Below are positions 52,231-61,811 of a stretch of DNA of 63,437 nt, piece after piece. The position numbers and the translations under genes are program-made. The notes under the pieces were generated by a model. The model made no database searches and was not told where the DNA came from. It was given only the letters and a program-made list of their open reading frames with translations. Within the stretch, counting starts at the first letter, position 1, and each line of letters starts with the position of its first letter. Origin of the DNA: Planctomycetota bacterium (GTDB lineage: Bacteria > Planctomycetota > Planctomycetia > Gemmatales > Gemmataceae); assembly GCA_021413735.1 (NCBI GenBank), contig JAIOPV010000084.1, positions 1 through 63,437 of the forward strand. The letters run 5' to 3'.

Positions 52231-53551
52231 GTGCTTGAACTTTGCACTCCGCGGGATCGCCGGAGTTTTCTCAAGGTCGCTTCACTCGGCCTCGGGGGGT
52301 TGGCACTCCCTGGCGTTCTGCGGGCGCGCGCCGACCAGCCGCCGGCCGCACGTAAGCCCGACACGGCCGTGATCCTCGTCTTCCTCAGCGGCGGCCCGGC
52401 CCAACTCGACACCTTCGACCCCAAGCCAGACGCGCCGGAAGAAATCCGCGGGCCGTTCGCCCCCATCGCGACCGCCGTCACCGGTGTTCACGTCACCGAG
52501 CTGTTCCCACGAGTCGCGCGACTCATGGACCGGATGACCATCCTGCGATCACTGCACCACACGACCGGCAGCCACCACCACGGCTACCACTGGATGATGA
52601 CCGGCACCCACCCGGACAGCCTCCAGTTCGGCGTCAACCACCGGCCGGCGATGGGGGCGGTTGCGGCGCGCTACCGCGGCGCGAACCGCCGGGGGATGCC
52701 GGCCTACGTCGGGATGCCGCGTGCCACCGGCTACGGCGGCCCTCGGCCTCGGTTACGGCCCGTTCGAGGTTCCGGACCCCAACGACCCGAAGTTCCGGGT
52801 GCCGAATTTGAAGCTCGCCGCGGGCGTGGACGCGGGATTGCTTGGCGGCCGCATGGGACTGCTCCGCTCCCTCGACGGGATGCGCCGCGACCTCGACACC
52901 CGCGGCACCGCGACCGCGCTCGACGGCTTCCAGCGCGAGGCGTACGACCTCGTGACCGGCCCGGCTGTCCGTGACGCCTTCGACCTCGGCAAGGAAGACG
53001 TCCGGTTGCGGGACCGCTACGGCCGCACGCGGATCGGCCAGTGCTGCCTGATGGCCCGGCGACTGGTCGAGGCCGGCGTGACGTTCGTCGCCTACGAGGA
53101 CTACGAGACGTGCGAGTGGGACTTGCACGGCCCGAGCGGGAACGACCCCTACGGCGTGAGCAAGGGGACGCCGCTCAAGGGCGGGCACCTCGACCGCGCG
53201 CTGGCGGCGTTGGTCGAAGACCTTGAGGATCGCGGGTCGCTCGACCGGACGTTGGTCGTGGTGGTCGGCGAGTTCGGCCGCACGCCGAAGATCAACGGCG
53301 GCGGGGGGCGTGACCACTACCCCTTCGTCTTCTCCGCGCTCCTGGCCGGTGGCGGCCTCAATCACGGCCGCGTGGTCGGCGCGAGCACGGCGAAGGCCGA
53401 CTACCCACGCGAACGGCCGCTCTCGCCCGGTGATCTGCTCGCGACCATCTACCGCGTTCTCGGCATCGACCCCAAAGTGTCCCCGTCGGATGCAACCGGA
53501 CGCCCGATCCCGCTGTTGAGCGAAGGCACGGCCATCCGCGAACTGTTTTGA
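52231..53551 (+). pseudogene. DUF1501 protein with a frameshift near 52735
   Basis: The GTG at 52231 lies six bases after GGGGAGGG and opens a Tat-type signal (RDRRSFLKVASLGLGGLALP). The sulfatase-like fold is visible (AVILVFLSGGPAQLDTFDPK; HHTTGSHHHGYHWMMTGTHP). Near 52735 the frame changes from ATGYGGPRPR to AALGLGYGPFEVPDPNDPKF and runs on to EFGRTPKINGGGGRDHYPFV (metal site) and the stop at 53551. One inserted or two deleted bases explain it. DUF1501 proteins are secreted and usually paired with DUF1553/DUF1549 proteins, which are absent here. Confidence 0.8.
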
Positions 53552-53787
53552 GTGTCCCAGTCTCGATGTGGTCGGGACTCGCTGCCTGGGTTGGCTGAGA
53601 TGTGACAGCCGTGTGGTTCTCGGGGAGAAGTTCGACCCGTTGCCGCTCTTGAAGAAAGCACTTGACAGTGCGAGGCGATCGCGGTGGTGGTGCAACGAAC
53701 GCCCGCGTCTCGGGGCTCTTCCCGGCCACTTCACACCGGAAACGATGAAAACGGGGAACGCGAAAGCAAGGCCACCGGCTCGTGTGA

Positions 53788-53941
53788 CGCGGATGCCGAT
53801 CTCGTTCACCCCGGTCGCATCCTCATCGGTATCCAAGTTCCGGAGGCCGACCGGGTTGCGCTGCGTGACTTCACGGCGGCGCTCGGCTACCCGGATGTGG
53901 ACGATACCGAGAGCCCGATCTTCCGACTGTTACTTCGGTAA
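53788..53941 (+). pseudogene. 3' relic of a threonine dehydratase gene
   Basis: The frame DADLVHPGRILIGIQVPEAD, then ALRDFTAALGYPDVDDTESP and IFRLLLR, matches the extreme C-terminus (regulatory ACT-like domain) of biosynthetic threonine ammonia-lyase. Upstream sequence does not continue the homology. The remainder of 53552-54230 shows no gene; CTCAAGCCTCG and following bases before 54231 have no recognisable promoter. Confidence 0.5.
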
Positions 53942-54230
53942 ATCGTAGCTGAGAAACACGGGTTCCTCTCCAGGATCACCAGCCGTGTGTGAGGACTTGA
54001 GACCATTCGGGCGGCAACTGAATCCATCCACCGATGTGAATACCTGACTCGTGGTGATTATCACCACATGGCTCGACGGCGGTGAAGACAGTCTGGGTGG
54101 TGGGGGTCGGTTGCAGGATCGGTGACAGCACGCCCGGTGGGAAGCAGAAGCCGACCTGAACCTCAACCTCCCGACCTGGTGCTCAAGCCTCGTTACCTCG
54201 CTTGCCGATATTAGCGGGTATTCTGCCCCG

Positions 54231-54449
54231 ATGCCCGTGGAGCCCCGCTGGATGACGCCGTTCGAGCGCCCAGACCGACGCTGTCCGAAGTGCGAGCACA
54301 AGGGCTACCTGTTCCGGGCGAGAAAGAACGTTGAGGTGCAGGCAAGCAAGTTCGTCGAGACGAAATACCGCTGCCCGTCCTGCACGCACGAGTGGTGGGA
54401 ACGGATTCCGGCCCCGCCCGAGCAGAAGCAGTCGGTTGACGCGGCGTGA
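54231..54449 (+). CDS. Small zinc-ribbon protein, 72 aa
   Basis: The reading is MPVEPRWMTPFERPDRRCPK then CEHKGYLFRARKNVEV and KYRCPSCTHEWWERIP, with two CxxC knuckles about 28 residues apart forming a zinc ribbon. There is no other domain. It lies 18 bases before the AlkD-like gene, so the two may be cotranscribed. The function is unknown. Confidence 0.65.
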   Translation: MPVEPRWMTPFERPDRRCPKCEHKGYLFRARKNVEVQASKFVETKYRCPSCTHEWWERIPAPPEQKQSVDAA

Positions 54450-54467
54450 CATCAATGGAGGTGTAAA

Positions 54468-55208
54468 GTGGCAAAGAAGACAACATCCGGCACGCCGCCG
54501 GAGCGAGCCAAAGTGTCGATCGCACCGGCCAAGGCTGCGACCGCAACTCGGGAGCAACTCCTGAAGCAGCTTGAGTCGCTCGGCAACAGCGTGACCCGGA
54601 AGCACAACGCCAAGTGGGGTGCCGACGACAACCAGTTCGGTGTCAAGCACGGCGACATCCGGGCGCTAGCGAAGAAGATCGGTTCCAACCCTGAGCTGGC
54701 GATGCCCCTTTGGGAAACCGGGAACGTCGACGCCCAACTCCTTGCCGTCCTGCTGTTCGACCCGAAAACGCTCTCCGCCGATGAGGTGGACCGGCTGGTG
54801 CGGTCCATCAGCTTCTCGCACGTCGCGGACTGGCTCCACTCCAACGTCGTCAAGCATCACGCCGACCGGGAAGCCCTTCGCCAGAAGTGGATGGCCGATG
54901 ACAACCGCTGGGCGGCCCGCGCCGGGTGGCAACTGACGGCCGGGCGGGTCGCGAAGAGTCCCGAGGGGCTTGACCTCGCCGCACTGCTCGACCGCATTGA
55001 GAAGCAGATGGGTGCGGCCGATCCCGTCGTGCAGTGGACGATGAACACCGCCCTCGCGGAGACCGGTATCCACTTCCCCGAGTGCCGCAAGCGGGCCATC
55101 GCCATCGGCGAGAAGTTGGGTGTCTTCCGGGACTACCCGTGCTCGAAGGGCTGCACATCGCCATTCGCCCCGATCTGGATCAGTGAGATGGTGAAGCGGC
55201 AGGGCTGA
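54468..55208 (+). CDS. DNA alkylation repeat (AlkD-like) protein
   Basis: The GTG at 54468 follows GGAGG with good spacing, giving 246 residues. After a basic, Ala-rich N-terminus, the HEAT-like helical fold shows KWGADDNQFGVKHGDIRALA, KKIGSNPELAMPLWETGNVD, AQLLAVLLFDPKTLSADEVD and SFSHVADWLHSNVVKHHADR. AlkD glycosylases excise alkylated purines using a Trp/Asp/Arg site; the WMADDNRWAARAGWQL segment is in the right place. It ends at a 14-bp perfect hairpin. Confidence 0.8.
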   Translation: MAKKTTSGTPPERAKVSIAPAKAATATREQLLKQLESLGNSVTRKHNAKWGADDNQFGVKHGDIRALAKKIGSNPELAMPLWETGNVDAQLLAVLLFDPKTLSADEVDRLVRSISFSHVADWLHSNVVKHHADREALRQKWMADDNRWAARAGWQLTAGRVAKSPEGLDLAALLDRIEKQMGAADPVVQWTMNTALAETGIHFPECRKRAIAIGEKLGVFRDYPCSKGCTSPFAPIWISEMVKRQG

Positions 55209-55220
55209 CGTCACGTCGCC

Positions 55221-55254
55221 CGGATCATGTGCATGTCGGAATGCACATGATCCG
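55221..55254. terminator. Perfect 14-bp hairpin between convergent genes
   Basis: CGGATCATGTGCAT (55221-55234) pairs perfectly with 55241-55254 around GTCGGA. It lies between the AlkD-like gene and the end of the leftward propeller gene at 55312. There is no T-tract. Confidence 0.7.
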
Positions 55255-55311
55255 GCAGCGTTCGGCTTGAGGATTGTCATGGCGGGCGAGGACCGGCGTG
55301 GCGGTGACGCC

Positions 55312-56799
55312 TCACCGCTCCGTGGCCGGGATCGTGATCGCCGCGAACGCGGTCAGCCCGAACCCGTCGGCCTTGCGCCCAGCCGGCCGCACCGCCGGGT
55401 CGGCCGCGTGGCCGTTGAAGTTCACGTACAGCGTCCCGCCGTCGGCGCTCAGCTTGGCACCGTACGTCCCACCCGGGACGTACCCGTACTCTTTCTCGAA
55501 CGCCGGGGCCAGGAACGCCAGTACCTTCTGCGACTTCCGGGCGATGTCGTACTGCACCACGGGCGTGCCGTGCTTGAACGCCCCGCCGTGGGCACCGGGC
55601 AGGTAGTACAGGAACCGCCCGTCCGGCGACCGGACCATGACCGTCACGTACGCCCCGGTCAGCCACACCGGGCCGAGCGTGGTCAGTTTGTCGTCCCGCA
55701 CCGAGTACCGGAACAGTTCGTTCCTCGCCTGCGTCGAGCCGTAGATGTTCCCGTCCCCGGCTTCCGGCGTCGCGGACCGCATGCCCGGCGTGCCCGCGAA
55801 CGCGCTGCCCGTCTTGCGGAGCGCCCTGGTTGCCGGGTCGAACTTCCAGATCGGCGAGGTCGTCTTTTCCAGGGCCGCTGCCTGCTCGGCCTTCGTGGGG
55901 GCCGCCGGCTTCTTCGCGGGGGGCGTCTTCGGGTCGGCGGGCTTGGGCAGTGTTCGAGCGTCGTCCGGGCCGTTGAAGTAGACGGACCCGTCGGCCCCCA
56001 GGGCGACCGCTCGGTTGAACCCGAGCGACCCGTCCGCGGCCTGGAACGCCGGCTTGCGGGTGCCCAGATCCAACCCCCACAAGGCGTTCCCCTCGCCGGC
56101 CTCCAGGTTGCACCACCAGATGTTCCGCTTCGCGTCGTACAGGGACGTGGCCGTACACCGCTTCGCCGGCAGGTTCGCCACCACCTCGGTCTTTCCGGTG
56201 GACGGGTCGTGGGCGTACAGTTGCCCGCCCGGCACCGCGTCGGTCCAGGTACACGCCTTCGCCCGGTTGCCGTCGTTGAGGGTGCAGCTGAAGTAGATCT
56301 TGCCGTCGGTCCCCTCGTCGAGCTTGGCGTGGACCTTGGACCACGACGGGCGGTCGGCTTCCGGCGGCACCACCGCGTTCATGTCCACCACCCGTTCGAG
56401 AACCTTCTTCGCCGGGTCCCAGCGGTAGACGAAGCACCGGGCGTCGCCCTGGACGTCCTGGCCGTGGTCGCCGATCGCGCAGTAGACGCGGCCGTCGCGG
56501 GCGACGCAGATGTCGCCCCACGACGACCAGAGCCGCCGTCCCTTCGCGTCTGGCCCGAGGTTCCCGTGGTACGCCAGGGTGACGGTCGGGGGCGTCTTGG
56601 CCACGACGTACGGGGCGGCCCCCTCCCTCGCGGCCTCCTCCTTGACGCCCTCGGGGACGTCGAGGAACGCCGGGGTGGTGAAGGTGACGGTTCCGTTCGT
56701 CGACCCCTTCAGGGTTGGCGGCCAGTCGCTCTCCGCGGCACCGGCGGGCGTGACCGCGAACAGGATGGCGAAGCCGAGGACACTGCGTCGTGCGTTCAT
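55312..56799 (-). CDS. Secreted beta-propeller protein, 495 aa
   Basis: The signal peptide MNARRSVLGFAILFAVTPAG is followed by repeated beta-propeller blades (WSSWGDICVARDGRVYCAIG; VHAKLDEGTDGKIYFSCTLN; GFNRAVALGADGSVYFNGPD; AKLSADGGTLYVNFNGHAAD), with an Ala/Lys/Pro-rich insertion between blades. It is of NHL/SMP-30-like type; no catalytic residues are evident. It lies 33 bases after the large glycosidase-like gene on the same strand, an operon that suggests cell-surface carbohydrate work. Confidence 0.78.
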   Translation of the reverse strand: MNARRSVLGFAILFAVTPAGAAESDWPPTLKGSTNGTVTFTTPAFLDVPEGVKEEAAREGAAPYVVAKTPPTVTLAYHGNLGPDAKGRRLWSSWGDICVARDGRVYCAIGDHGQDVQGDARCFVYRWDPAKKVLERVVDMNAVVPPEADRPSWSKVHAKLDEGTDGKIYFSCTLNDGNRAKACTWTDAVPGGQLYAHDPSTGKTEVVANLPAKRCTATSLYDAKRNIWWCNLEAGEGNALWGLDLGTRKPAFQAADGSLGFNRAVALGADGSVYFNGPDDARTLPKPADPKTPPAKKPAAPTKAEQAAALEKTTSPIWKFDPATRALRKTGSAFAGTPGMRSATPEAGDGNIYGSTQARNELFRYSVRDDKLTTLGPVWLTGAYVTVMVRSPDGRFLYYLPGAHGGAFKHGTPVVQYDIARKSQKVLAFLAPAFEKEYGYVPGGTYGAKLSADGGTLYVNFNGHAADPAVRPAGRKADGFGLTAFAAITIPATER

Positions 56800-56832
56800 T
56801 ACGGGTTCCCTTTGCGGTGACTCGCGGCCGCC

Positions 56833-59800
56833 CTACTTCATCCCGAAGAAGTCCTGCAGGTTGACCTCGTACCCCGGTGACGGCTTCGACACCTTCCCCG
56901 CCGCGTCGGTGTACGTCACGAACAGGTAGAAGTTCTGGTTCGGCCGCAGCCCGCGGACCAACTGGCCGGGTGCCTTCCACGCCTTGCCGAGGTGGAGTGC
57001 GCCGCGGCCGTCGGGGTACGCCGAGGCCCACACGTCGTACTGCCTCGCCCCCTCGACCGCCGGGAAGTGGACGTGGCACTGTGTGCCGTCGGCCTCCTGG
57101 GTTGGCAGGGTGATCCGCTCGACCTTTACGGCCGGCCCGGTGCCCTCCGCGGTGAGGGTCGCGATCGGGTTGCCGAGTCCCTTCACGTCCTTCGGCACCG
57201 GCATCCGCACCGCCGACATTCGCACGGCCTCGGGGGTCGCGTCGCCCGCCGCGGCGTACTCGGCGAACAGGTCGCCGAGCAGCACGTCGCTGCGGTCGGC
57301 CGGCTGCGGGTCGTTCACGTACATGACGTGCGTGCGCCGCTCCACCACCACCTTCTCCAGCGTCAGCGGCAGGTCGACGACACCGTCCCCGGTGCTGTAC
57401 GGCCCCCACCAGGTGGTGCCCCTTTCGCGGAACAGGTCGTGCCCGCTGTTGGCGGGTAACTCCATGCGGAGGTAGCGCCAGCCGTCGAAGTTGAAGCTGG
57501 TCCAACTGTGGAGGTCGTCGCAGTTCCACGCCCCGCGGGTGCCGACGCTGATCCAACTTTCGCCCTTCGCGTCCTGCAGGAAGTAGACGGCTCGACCCCA
57601 GTCGCCCGCCGCCTTCACCCACAGCCCCAGGTGCGACGCCTTGCCCGGAATCGGGATCGGCTTCGCGGGCGTGAGCACCGAGTAGTGCGGCACGAACACC
57701 CGCTCCTTCTCCGGTTGCGGGAAGTGGACGGCCAGCGCCGTGCCGCCCTGCGCCGGCGGCGCGTCCACCGGCTTCGCGGTCATCTTCGTGGGGAACCGGT
57801 AGATGTACGGGAGGTGGCTCCCCTCGTACTCCGCTTCCTTCTGCGTGGCGATGGCCCACGTTCCGTCGCCGGGGTTGCCGAGCTTCTTCGCGTACTCGCC
57901 CGGCTTCACGTCGGAGTGGTCCGCGGGACCGAGCACGATTTCCGCGTCGGCGGTCAGCCCCTCGACGTAGCACGGCGACTGGCCGAGCGTGAACGTGAAC
58001 GTGTTGCCGGTGCGGCCCAACTCGACCTCGTTGTCGTTCTGGTCGAACACCGCGACCGTTGCCCCCGCGGGCACGGCCAGCGTTGCCGGCCGGGTGCCGC
58101 GGAGCGTCCACATCACGTGAACGAGCTTGCCCGACTTGTAGTGCTTGAACTGGAGCGCGAACGTGTTCAGGCTGCCCGTCGGCACCCACTTGTGGTAGTT
58201 GCACCGGTTCAGGTGACGGGTCAGCGTCGCCATCGCCGTGTAGGCCACCTTCGGCGTCTCCAGCGACACGCGGTTGAGGACGCCGAACCCGTAGTGCTGC
58301 TCGCCCCAGTAGCTCGCAGTGTCGAACGCCGGGAACCCGCCGTTCTGGACGTCCACGCCGTAGGCGAGCAGGACGAGGCTGTTGCGGATCGTGATGTCGG
58401 CCTGCTCCTGGTCGGTCAGCGCCCCGGGGCCGCTCGGCACGCACGGCCCCTCGTACATCGGCAGCAGCGGCTTCCTGATGCCCGCGTCGGCCATCTCCTT
58501 GCGGGTCATGTACAGCCGGTGCAGCGCCACCTGGTGGAACTGCTGCTCGGGCAGCCGCTCGAAGCACGGGATGTCCACGCACACGCCGTCGATCAGCGGG
58601 GCCACCTCCTTCTGGTTGCGCTGGAGGAAGTGCATCGAGAACGCCGGGTCGCCGTGCGGCAGCAGGCACTTCACCCCGGGGAAGTGTTCGCGCACGATCT
58701 TCGCCCCCTCGACGAACCCGTTCAGGAACAGGTCGTACCGCTCCTTCTCGTAGGGGGTGAACGGCGTCTCCGGCTCGCCGATGAACTTCGGGAAGATGCC
58801 GTGCGTGACCGGGCCGATACTCGGCTCGGCGTAGAACGACAGGAACAGCGGGCGGCTGTGCGGCCCGGCTGCGGACTTCCGCTCGTTGAGCGTCTTGAGG
58901 AAGTTCTCCTTCGCCTTCGCGAGCCCGAGCGTCTTCAACTCCCCCGCGAACTTCCCCGTGATGTAGTGGTCGCCCGCGCCTGCGAACTTGAGCGTGAAGA
59001 GCTTGTAGTCTTCCATCACCTTCCTCGCCGCATCGCCGTGACGGGCGGTGTACTCCTCGAACGAGCCGGGCGTCGATTCGATGCCGCCCTTCGCCATCAC
59101 GAGCAACTGCTTGTCGGCCGAGGGTGTGTTGTGGCCGCCGCCCCAGTTCCAGAACCCGAACAGGGGGCCGCGGCCGAAGTCCCAGTCGCCGCGGTCGCGT
59201 GTGTCCGCCCGCAGGTACGCGAGGCTGCGCCGCTCCACCCGAGTCTGGTCGCCGTCCACGACCCTGAGCGCGACGTCGTGGTAGCCGAACGCCTTCGGCG
59301 TCACCTTGATCGTCTCGCGTGCCTCGCCGTCGGCCGGCAGCTTCAAGACGGATCGGTGCGCGGTGGACTGCTTGCCGTCGAGGCTCTTCGTCGTCAGTTC
59401 GAGTTGCACGTCTCGGGCCGGGCCGCGGCGGTTGCGGACCGTCACCGTGTACGACGGCTCCTCGGGCGCGGTCCAGACGTGCGCGTACGCGGAGGCTTCC
59501 AGTCTCACGTCCGCGGCCGGGCGTTCGGCGGTGAGCGCGTACACGTGGACGCTGCTCGGCAGCCCGGCGGCGTGGTAACTGTAGTAGAGCGGGTCGGGTG
59601 ACGCGCGGTAGACCTGGACTTGCTTGGTCAGTTCGACGTCCACGAAGTCGAGGTCGTCGAACTCGGCGAGTTGCCCGCCGTCGATCGGGATGGCGACGTG
59701 GTACAGTCGCCGGTCCTTCCCGTCGGTCGTCTTGACGGGGACGGCGTCCGTCGCGGCAGACGTCGCGATGAAAGCCGGGACGCGGGCGGAAAAGTTCTTC

Positions 59801-60936
59801 GGGAACCCGGACTGCGGGCGGAAGAACTGCGCGGTCACGACCGGCACGCTGTCGGGTTCGCCGTCCGCCGCGGCGAGCAGGTGGAGTGCGCGGTAGCGGG
59901 CCATCGGCAACCGGACGACGATCCGCGCCGGGTCTTGTACCAGTGCCCCGGGCCACCGCGCCGCCATGGCGTCGGCCCCCCGACCGCTGTACCGCCCGGC
60001 CAGGTTCCCCTGGCGGAACCAACTCCGGCCGACGTCAACGTGATCGTGCCCCTTTGCGTCCGGTTCGGCGAGACGGAACGGAACGCCGCCGTGCTCGACG
60101 GCGTTCATGCGGGCGAGCGTCACGCCGTCGATTTTCGACTCGTTCAGCACGCCGTCGAGCGGCACGGGCCGGTAGAGCCAGCCCTTGTCGAGCGGTGCCG
60201 CCTCGGTGGTCACGCCGTGCAGTTCGACGCCCGCCCCGAGGGTGACCCGCGCGTGGCCCGCGGTGTCGAACGTGTCAGCATCGACGGACGTGAGCGGGAT
60301 GCCGTCGAGCGACACCTCGTAGCCCCGCTCGCGCAAGACGACGTCGAGCGTGAGTCGGCGCTCACTCAGCGGCATCGAGGCGACCATGTCCGCCTCGACG
60401 TTCGCCCGGAGCGCCTCGGGCCACGCGAGGCTGCGCTCGACCGCGAACTGCGGCCGGTAGGTGCCGCTCGTCTGCGGCAGCCGAGCCTTGGAGGTTGGGT
60501 CGGCCACGGTCCAACTGACGGCACCCGGTGCCGCCGCGACCGAGACGGCCTTCCCCTTCTCCCTGGCGTCGGCCGGGTTCGCCAGTCCCACGGCCACGGT
60601 CAGCGTGCCCTTCGCGGCCGGGTCGGTGAGGCGGAAGCGGACCCGGACGCGGGTGTCCACGCCGAGCTTGTCGGCCGAGGCGATGAGCAGCGCCTTGCCG
60701 CCCGCGGTGACGACCGGTCGGCCGTCCCGCTGGCCGACGGCGAACGTGTTCCCCTTTCCCTCGGCGACTCGCCACGCGGCGGGGTCGAGCACGGCAGGCG
60801 GGACTGTACCGGCCGGTGCTGCTTTCTGCTGGGCGGCGGTTGCGGCGAGGAGGCCGGTCGCGATGGCAAGGAACGGGACCGCCGCGAGGCGGGTGCGCCG
60901 GCGTGTCGGCACGAGCACCGTCGGGAGAGCGTTCAT
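56833..60936 (-). CDS. Very large secreted protein with glycosidase-like TIM barrel, 1367 aa
   Basis: A long n-region and hydrophobic core (RLAAVPFLAIATGLLAATAA) act as signal peptide. N-terminal beta-sandwich domains (about 40-560) precede a TIM-barrel-like region with FGFWNWGGGHNTPSADKQLL, PLFLSFYAEPSIGPVTHGIF (a Glu in a typical acid/base setting), CLLPHGDPAFSMHFLQRNQK and LLPMYEGPCVPSG (possible nucleophile Glu). C-terminal beta domains and a fibronectin-III-like module (RQYDVWASAYPDGRGALHLG; NQNFYLFVTYTDAAGKVSKP) follow. It resembles clan GH-A glycosidases by pattern only. Long frames on the other strand and in other frames across it are GC artefacts. Confidence 0.8.
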   Translation of the reverse strand: MNALPTVLVPTRRRTRLAAVPFLAIATGLLAATAAQQKAAPAGTVPPAVLDPAAWRVAEGKGNTFAVGQRDGRPVVTAGGKALLIASADKLGVDTRVRVRFRLTDPAAKGTLTVAVGLANPADAREKGKAVSVAAAPGAVSWTVADPTSKARLPQTSGTYRPQFAVERSLAWPEALRANVEADMVASMPLSERRLTLDVVLRERGYEVSLDGIPLTSVDADTFDTAGHARVTLGAGVELHGVTTEAAPLDKGWLYRPVPLDGVLNESKIDGVTLARMNAVEHGGVPFRLAEPDAKGHDHVDVGRSWFRQGNLAGRYSGRGADAMAARWPGALVQDPARIVVRLPMARYRALHLLAAADGEPDSVPVVTAQFFRPQSGFPKNFSARVPAFIATSAATDAVPVKTTDGKDRRLYHVAIPIDGGQLAEFDDLDFVDVELTKQVQVYRASPDPLYYSYHAAGLPSSVHVYALTAERPAADVRLEASAYAHVWTAPEEPSYTVTVRNRRGPARDVQLELTTKSLDGKQSTAHRSVLKLPADGEARETIKVTPKAFGYHDVALRVVDGDQTRVERRSLAYLRADTRDRGDWDFGRGPLFGFWNWGGGHNTPSADKQLLVMAKGGIESTPGSFEEYTARHGDAARKVMEDYKLFTLKFAGAGDHYITGKFAGELKTLGLAKAKENFLKTLNERKSAAGPHSRPLFLSFYAEPSIGPVTHGIFPKFIGEPETPFTPYEKERYDLFLNGFVEGAKIVREHFPGVKCLLPHGDPAFSMHFLQRNQKEVAPLIDGVCVDIPCFERLPEQQFHQVALHRLYMTRKEMADAGIRKPLLPMYEGPCVPSGPGALTDQEQADITIRNSLVLLAYGVDVQNGGFPAFDTASYWGEQHYGFGVLNRVSLETPKVAYTAMATLTRHLNRCNYHKWVPTGSLNTFALQFKHYKSGKLVHVMWTLRGTRPATLAVPAGATVAVFDQNDNEVELGRTGNTFTFTLGQSPCYVEGLTADAEIVLGPADHSDVKPGEYAKKLGNPGDGTWAIATQKEAEYEGSHLPYIYRFPTKMTAKPVDAPPAQGGTALAVHFPQPEKERVFVPHYSVLTPAKPIPIPGKASHLGLWVKAAGDWGRAVYFLQDAKGESWISVGTRGAWNCDDLHSWTSFNFDGWRYLRMELPANSGHDLFRERGTTWWGPYSTGDGVVDLPLTLEKVVVERRTHVMYVNDPQPADRSDVLLGDLFAEYAAAGDATPEAVRMSAVRMPVPKDVKGLGNPIATLTAEGTGPAVKVERITLPTQEADGTQCHVHFPAVEGARQYDVWASAYPDGRGALHLGKAWKAPGQLVRGLRPNQNFYLFVTYTDAAGKVSKPSPGYEVNLQDFFGMK

Positions 60937-61037
60937 GGTCGTTCCTGGGGTCGGTGGGGAGGCGGCGGAGTCCGGCGGATCGGCCGCCGGCGAGGGCGCA
61001 AAAGACTACCGAAAGGGTTGGGTCGAGGCGGACCCGT

Positions 61038-61811
61038 TCAGATCTCTGAATACGCCGCCGGCGTCAGCACGCGGTTGGTGATCTTCGAGACGATCTCCTT
61101 GTCGGCGTACTCGGGGATCGCTTTCAGTTTGAGCCACTCCTCGTCCGCCCGGAACTTGTCCCACGCCGCCTTCCGGCCGGCCTCGTCGGGGAACGTCAGC
61201 AGGTAGGTGAGGTTCGGCATCGCCGCGCCCACGACCGCCGACGCGAAGAAGACCGGCGTCAGCCCGACCCGCCGGAAGATCGCCAACTCGCCCTTCTCGA
61301 ACATCTCGACCTTCTTCGCCGCCGCCCGCTCGTTGTGGCTCTCGTACACCCGGAGGTTCAGCAGCCGCGGCTTTGACGGGTCCGGCTTCTCGATCCTCGG
61401 CATGCCGGCAATGGCCGACAGCAGCGTACTCTCGATCCGGCCGTAGACGGGGTCGTCGGCCTTCGCGCCCAGGTACGCGGCCGCGGCCTTTCGGTACTCG
61501 TCGTCCGCGGCCAGCCTCGCGGGCAACGTTGCGACGGTATCGGCTGAGGAGTGGACGACCAGGACGAACACCCGGAGTTGTTCGTTCTCGGGTGCCTCGG
61601 CGAACACGCCGACCGGGCCAACGCCGGCCCGCTTCAGCGCCGGGACGTATGCCTTGCTCAGGTACTCGTCGAGGGCGGCACGCCTCGCCGGCTTGAGCGT
61701 GTACGCCCGCAACTCGTACAACTCGGGCGGCGACGCCTTCGGGTCGGCGCCGGCGGTGGCGGCAGAGCAAAGGGTGGCGACCGAGGCACCGACGAACGTA
61801 CGGCGTTCCAT
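61038..61811 (-). CDS. Secreted NIPSNAP-family protein, 257 aa
   Basis: The ATG at 61811 opens a Tat-like signal, MERRTFVGASVATLCSAATA. Two ferredoxin-like NIPSNAP domains follow: YELRAYTLKPARRAALDEYL with FVLVVHSSADTVATLPARLA, then LNLRVYESHNERAAAKKVEM with PNLTYLLTFPDEAGRKAAWD. The family is widespread and its biochemical role is unsettled. An upstream in-frame ATG at 61958 would disrupt the signal peptide. Confidence 0.85.
   Translation of the reverse strand: MERRTFVGASVATLCSAATAGADPKASPPELYELRAYTLKPARRAALDEYLSKAYVPALKRAGVGPVGVFAEAPENEQLRVFVLVVHSSADTVATLPARLAADDEYRKAAAAYLGAKADDPVYGRIESTLLSAIAGMPRIEKPDPSKPRLLNLRVYESHNERAAAKKVEMFEKGELAIFRRVGLTPVFFASAVVGAAMPNLTYLLTFPDEAGRKAAWDKFRADEEWLKLKAIPEYADKEIVSKITNRVLTPAAYSEI

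Noticed and set aside
55260-55266. GTTCGGC as a further attC
   Set aside because: The preceding palindrome is perfect, short and lacks R'' GCCGAAC and an extrahelical base; it fits a terminator better.
57508-59601. A 697-residue plus-strand frame
   Set aside because: Arg/Val/His-rich shadow of the 1367-residue gene on the other strand, with no motif.
55277-60022. A 1581-residue open frame on the minus strand overlapping the propeller and glycosidase genes
   Set aside because: It is an out-of-phase frame with extreme Arg/Gly/Pro composition and no domain; the overlapping frames carry clear signal peptides and domains.
59620-61206. A 528-residue plus-strand frame
   Set aside because: Antisense to the N-terminal part of the large secreted protein; no credible start context.
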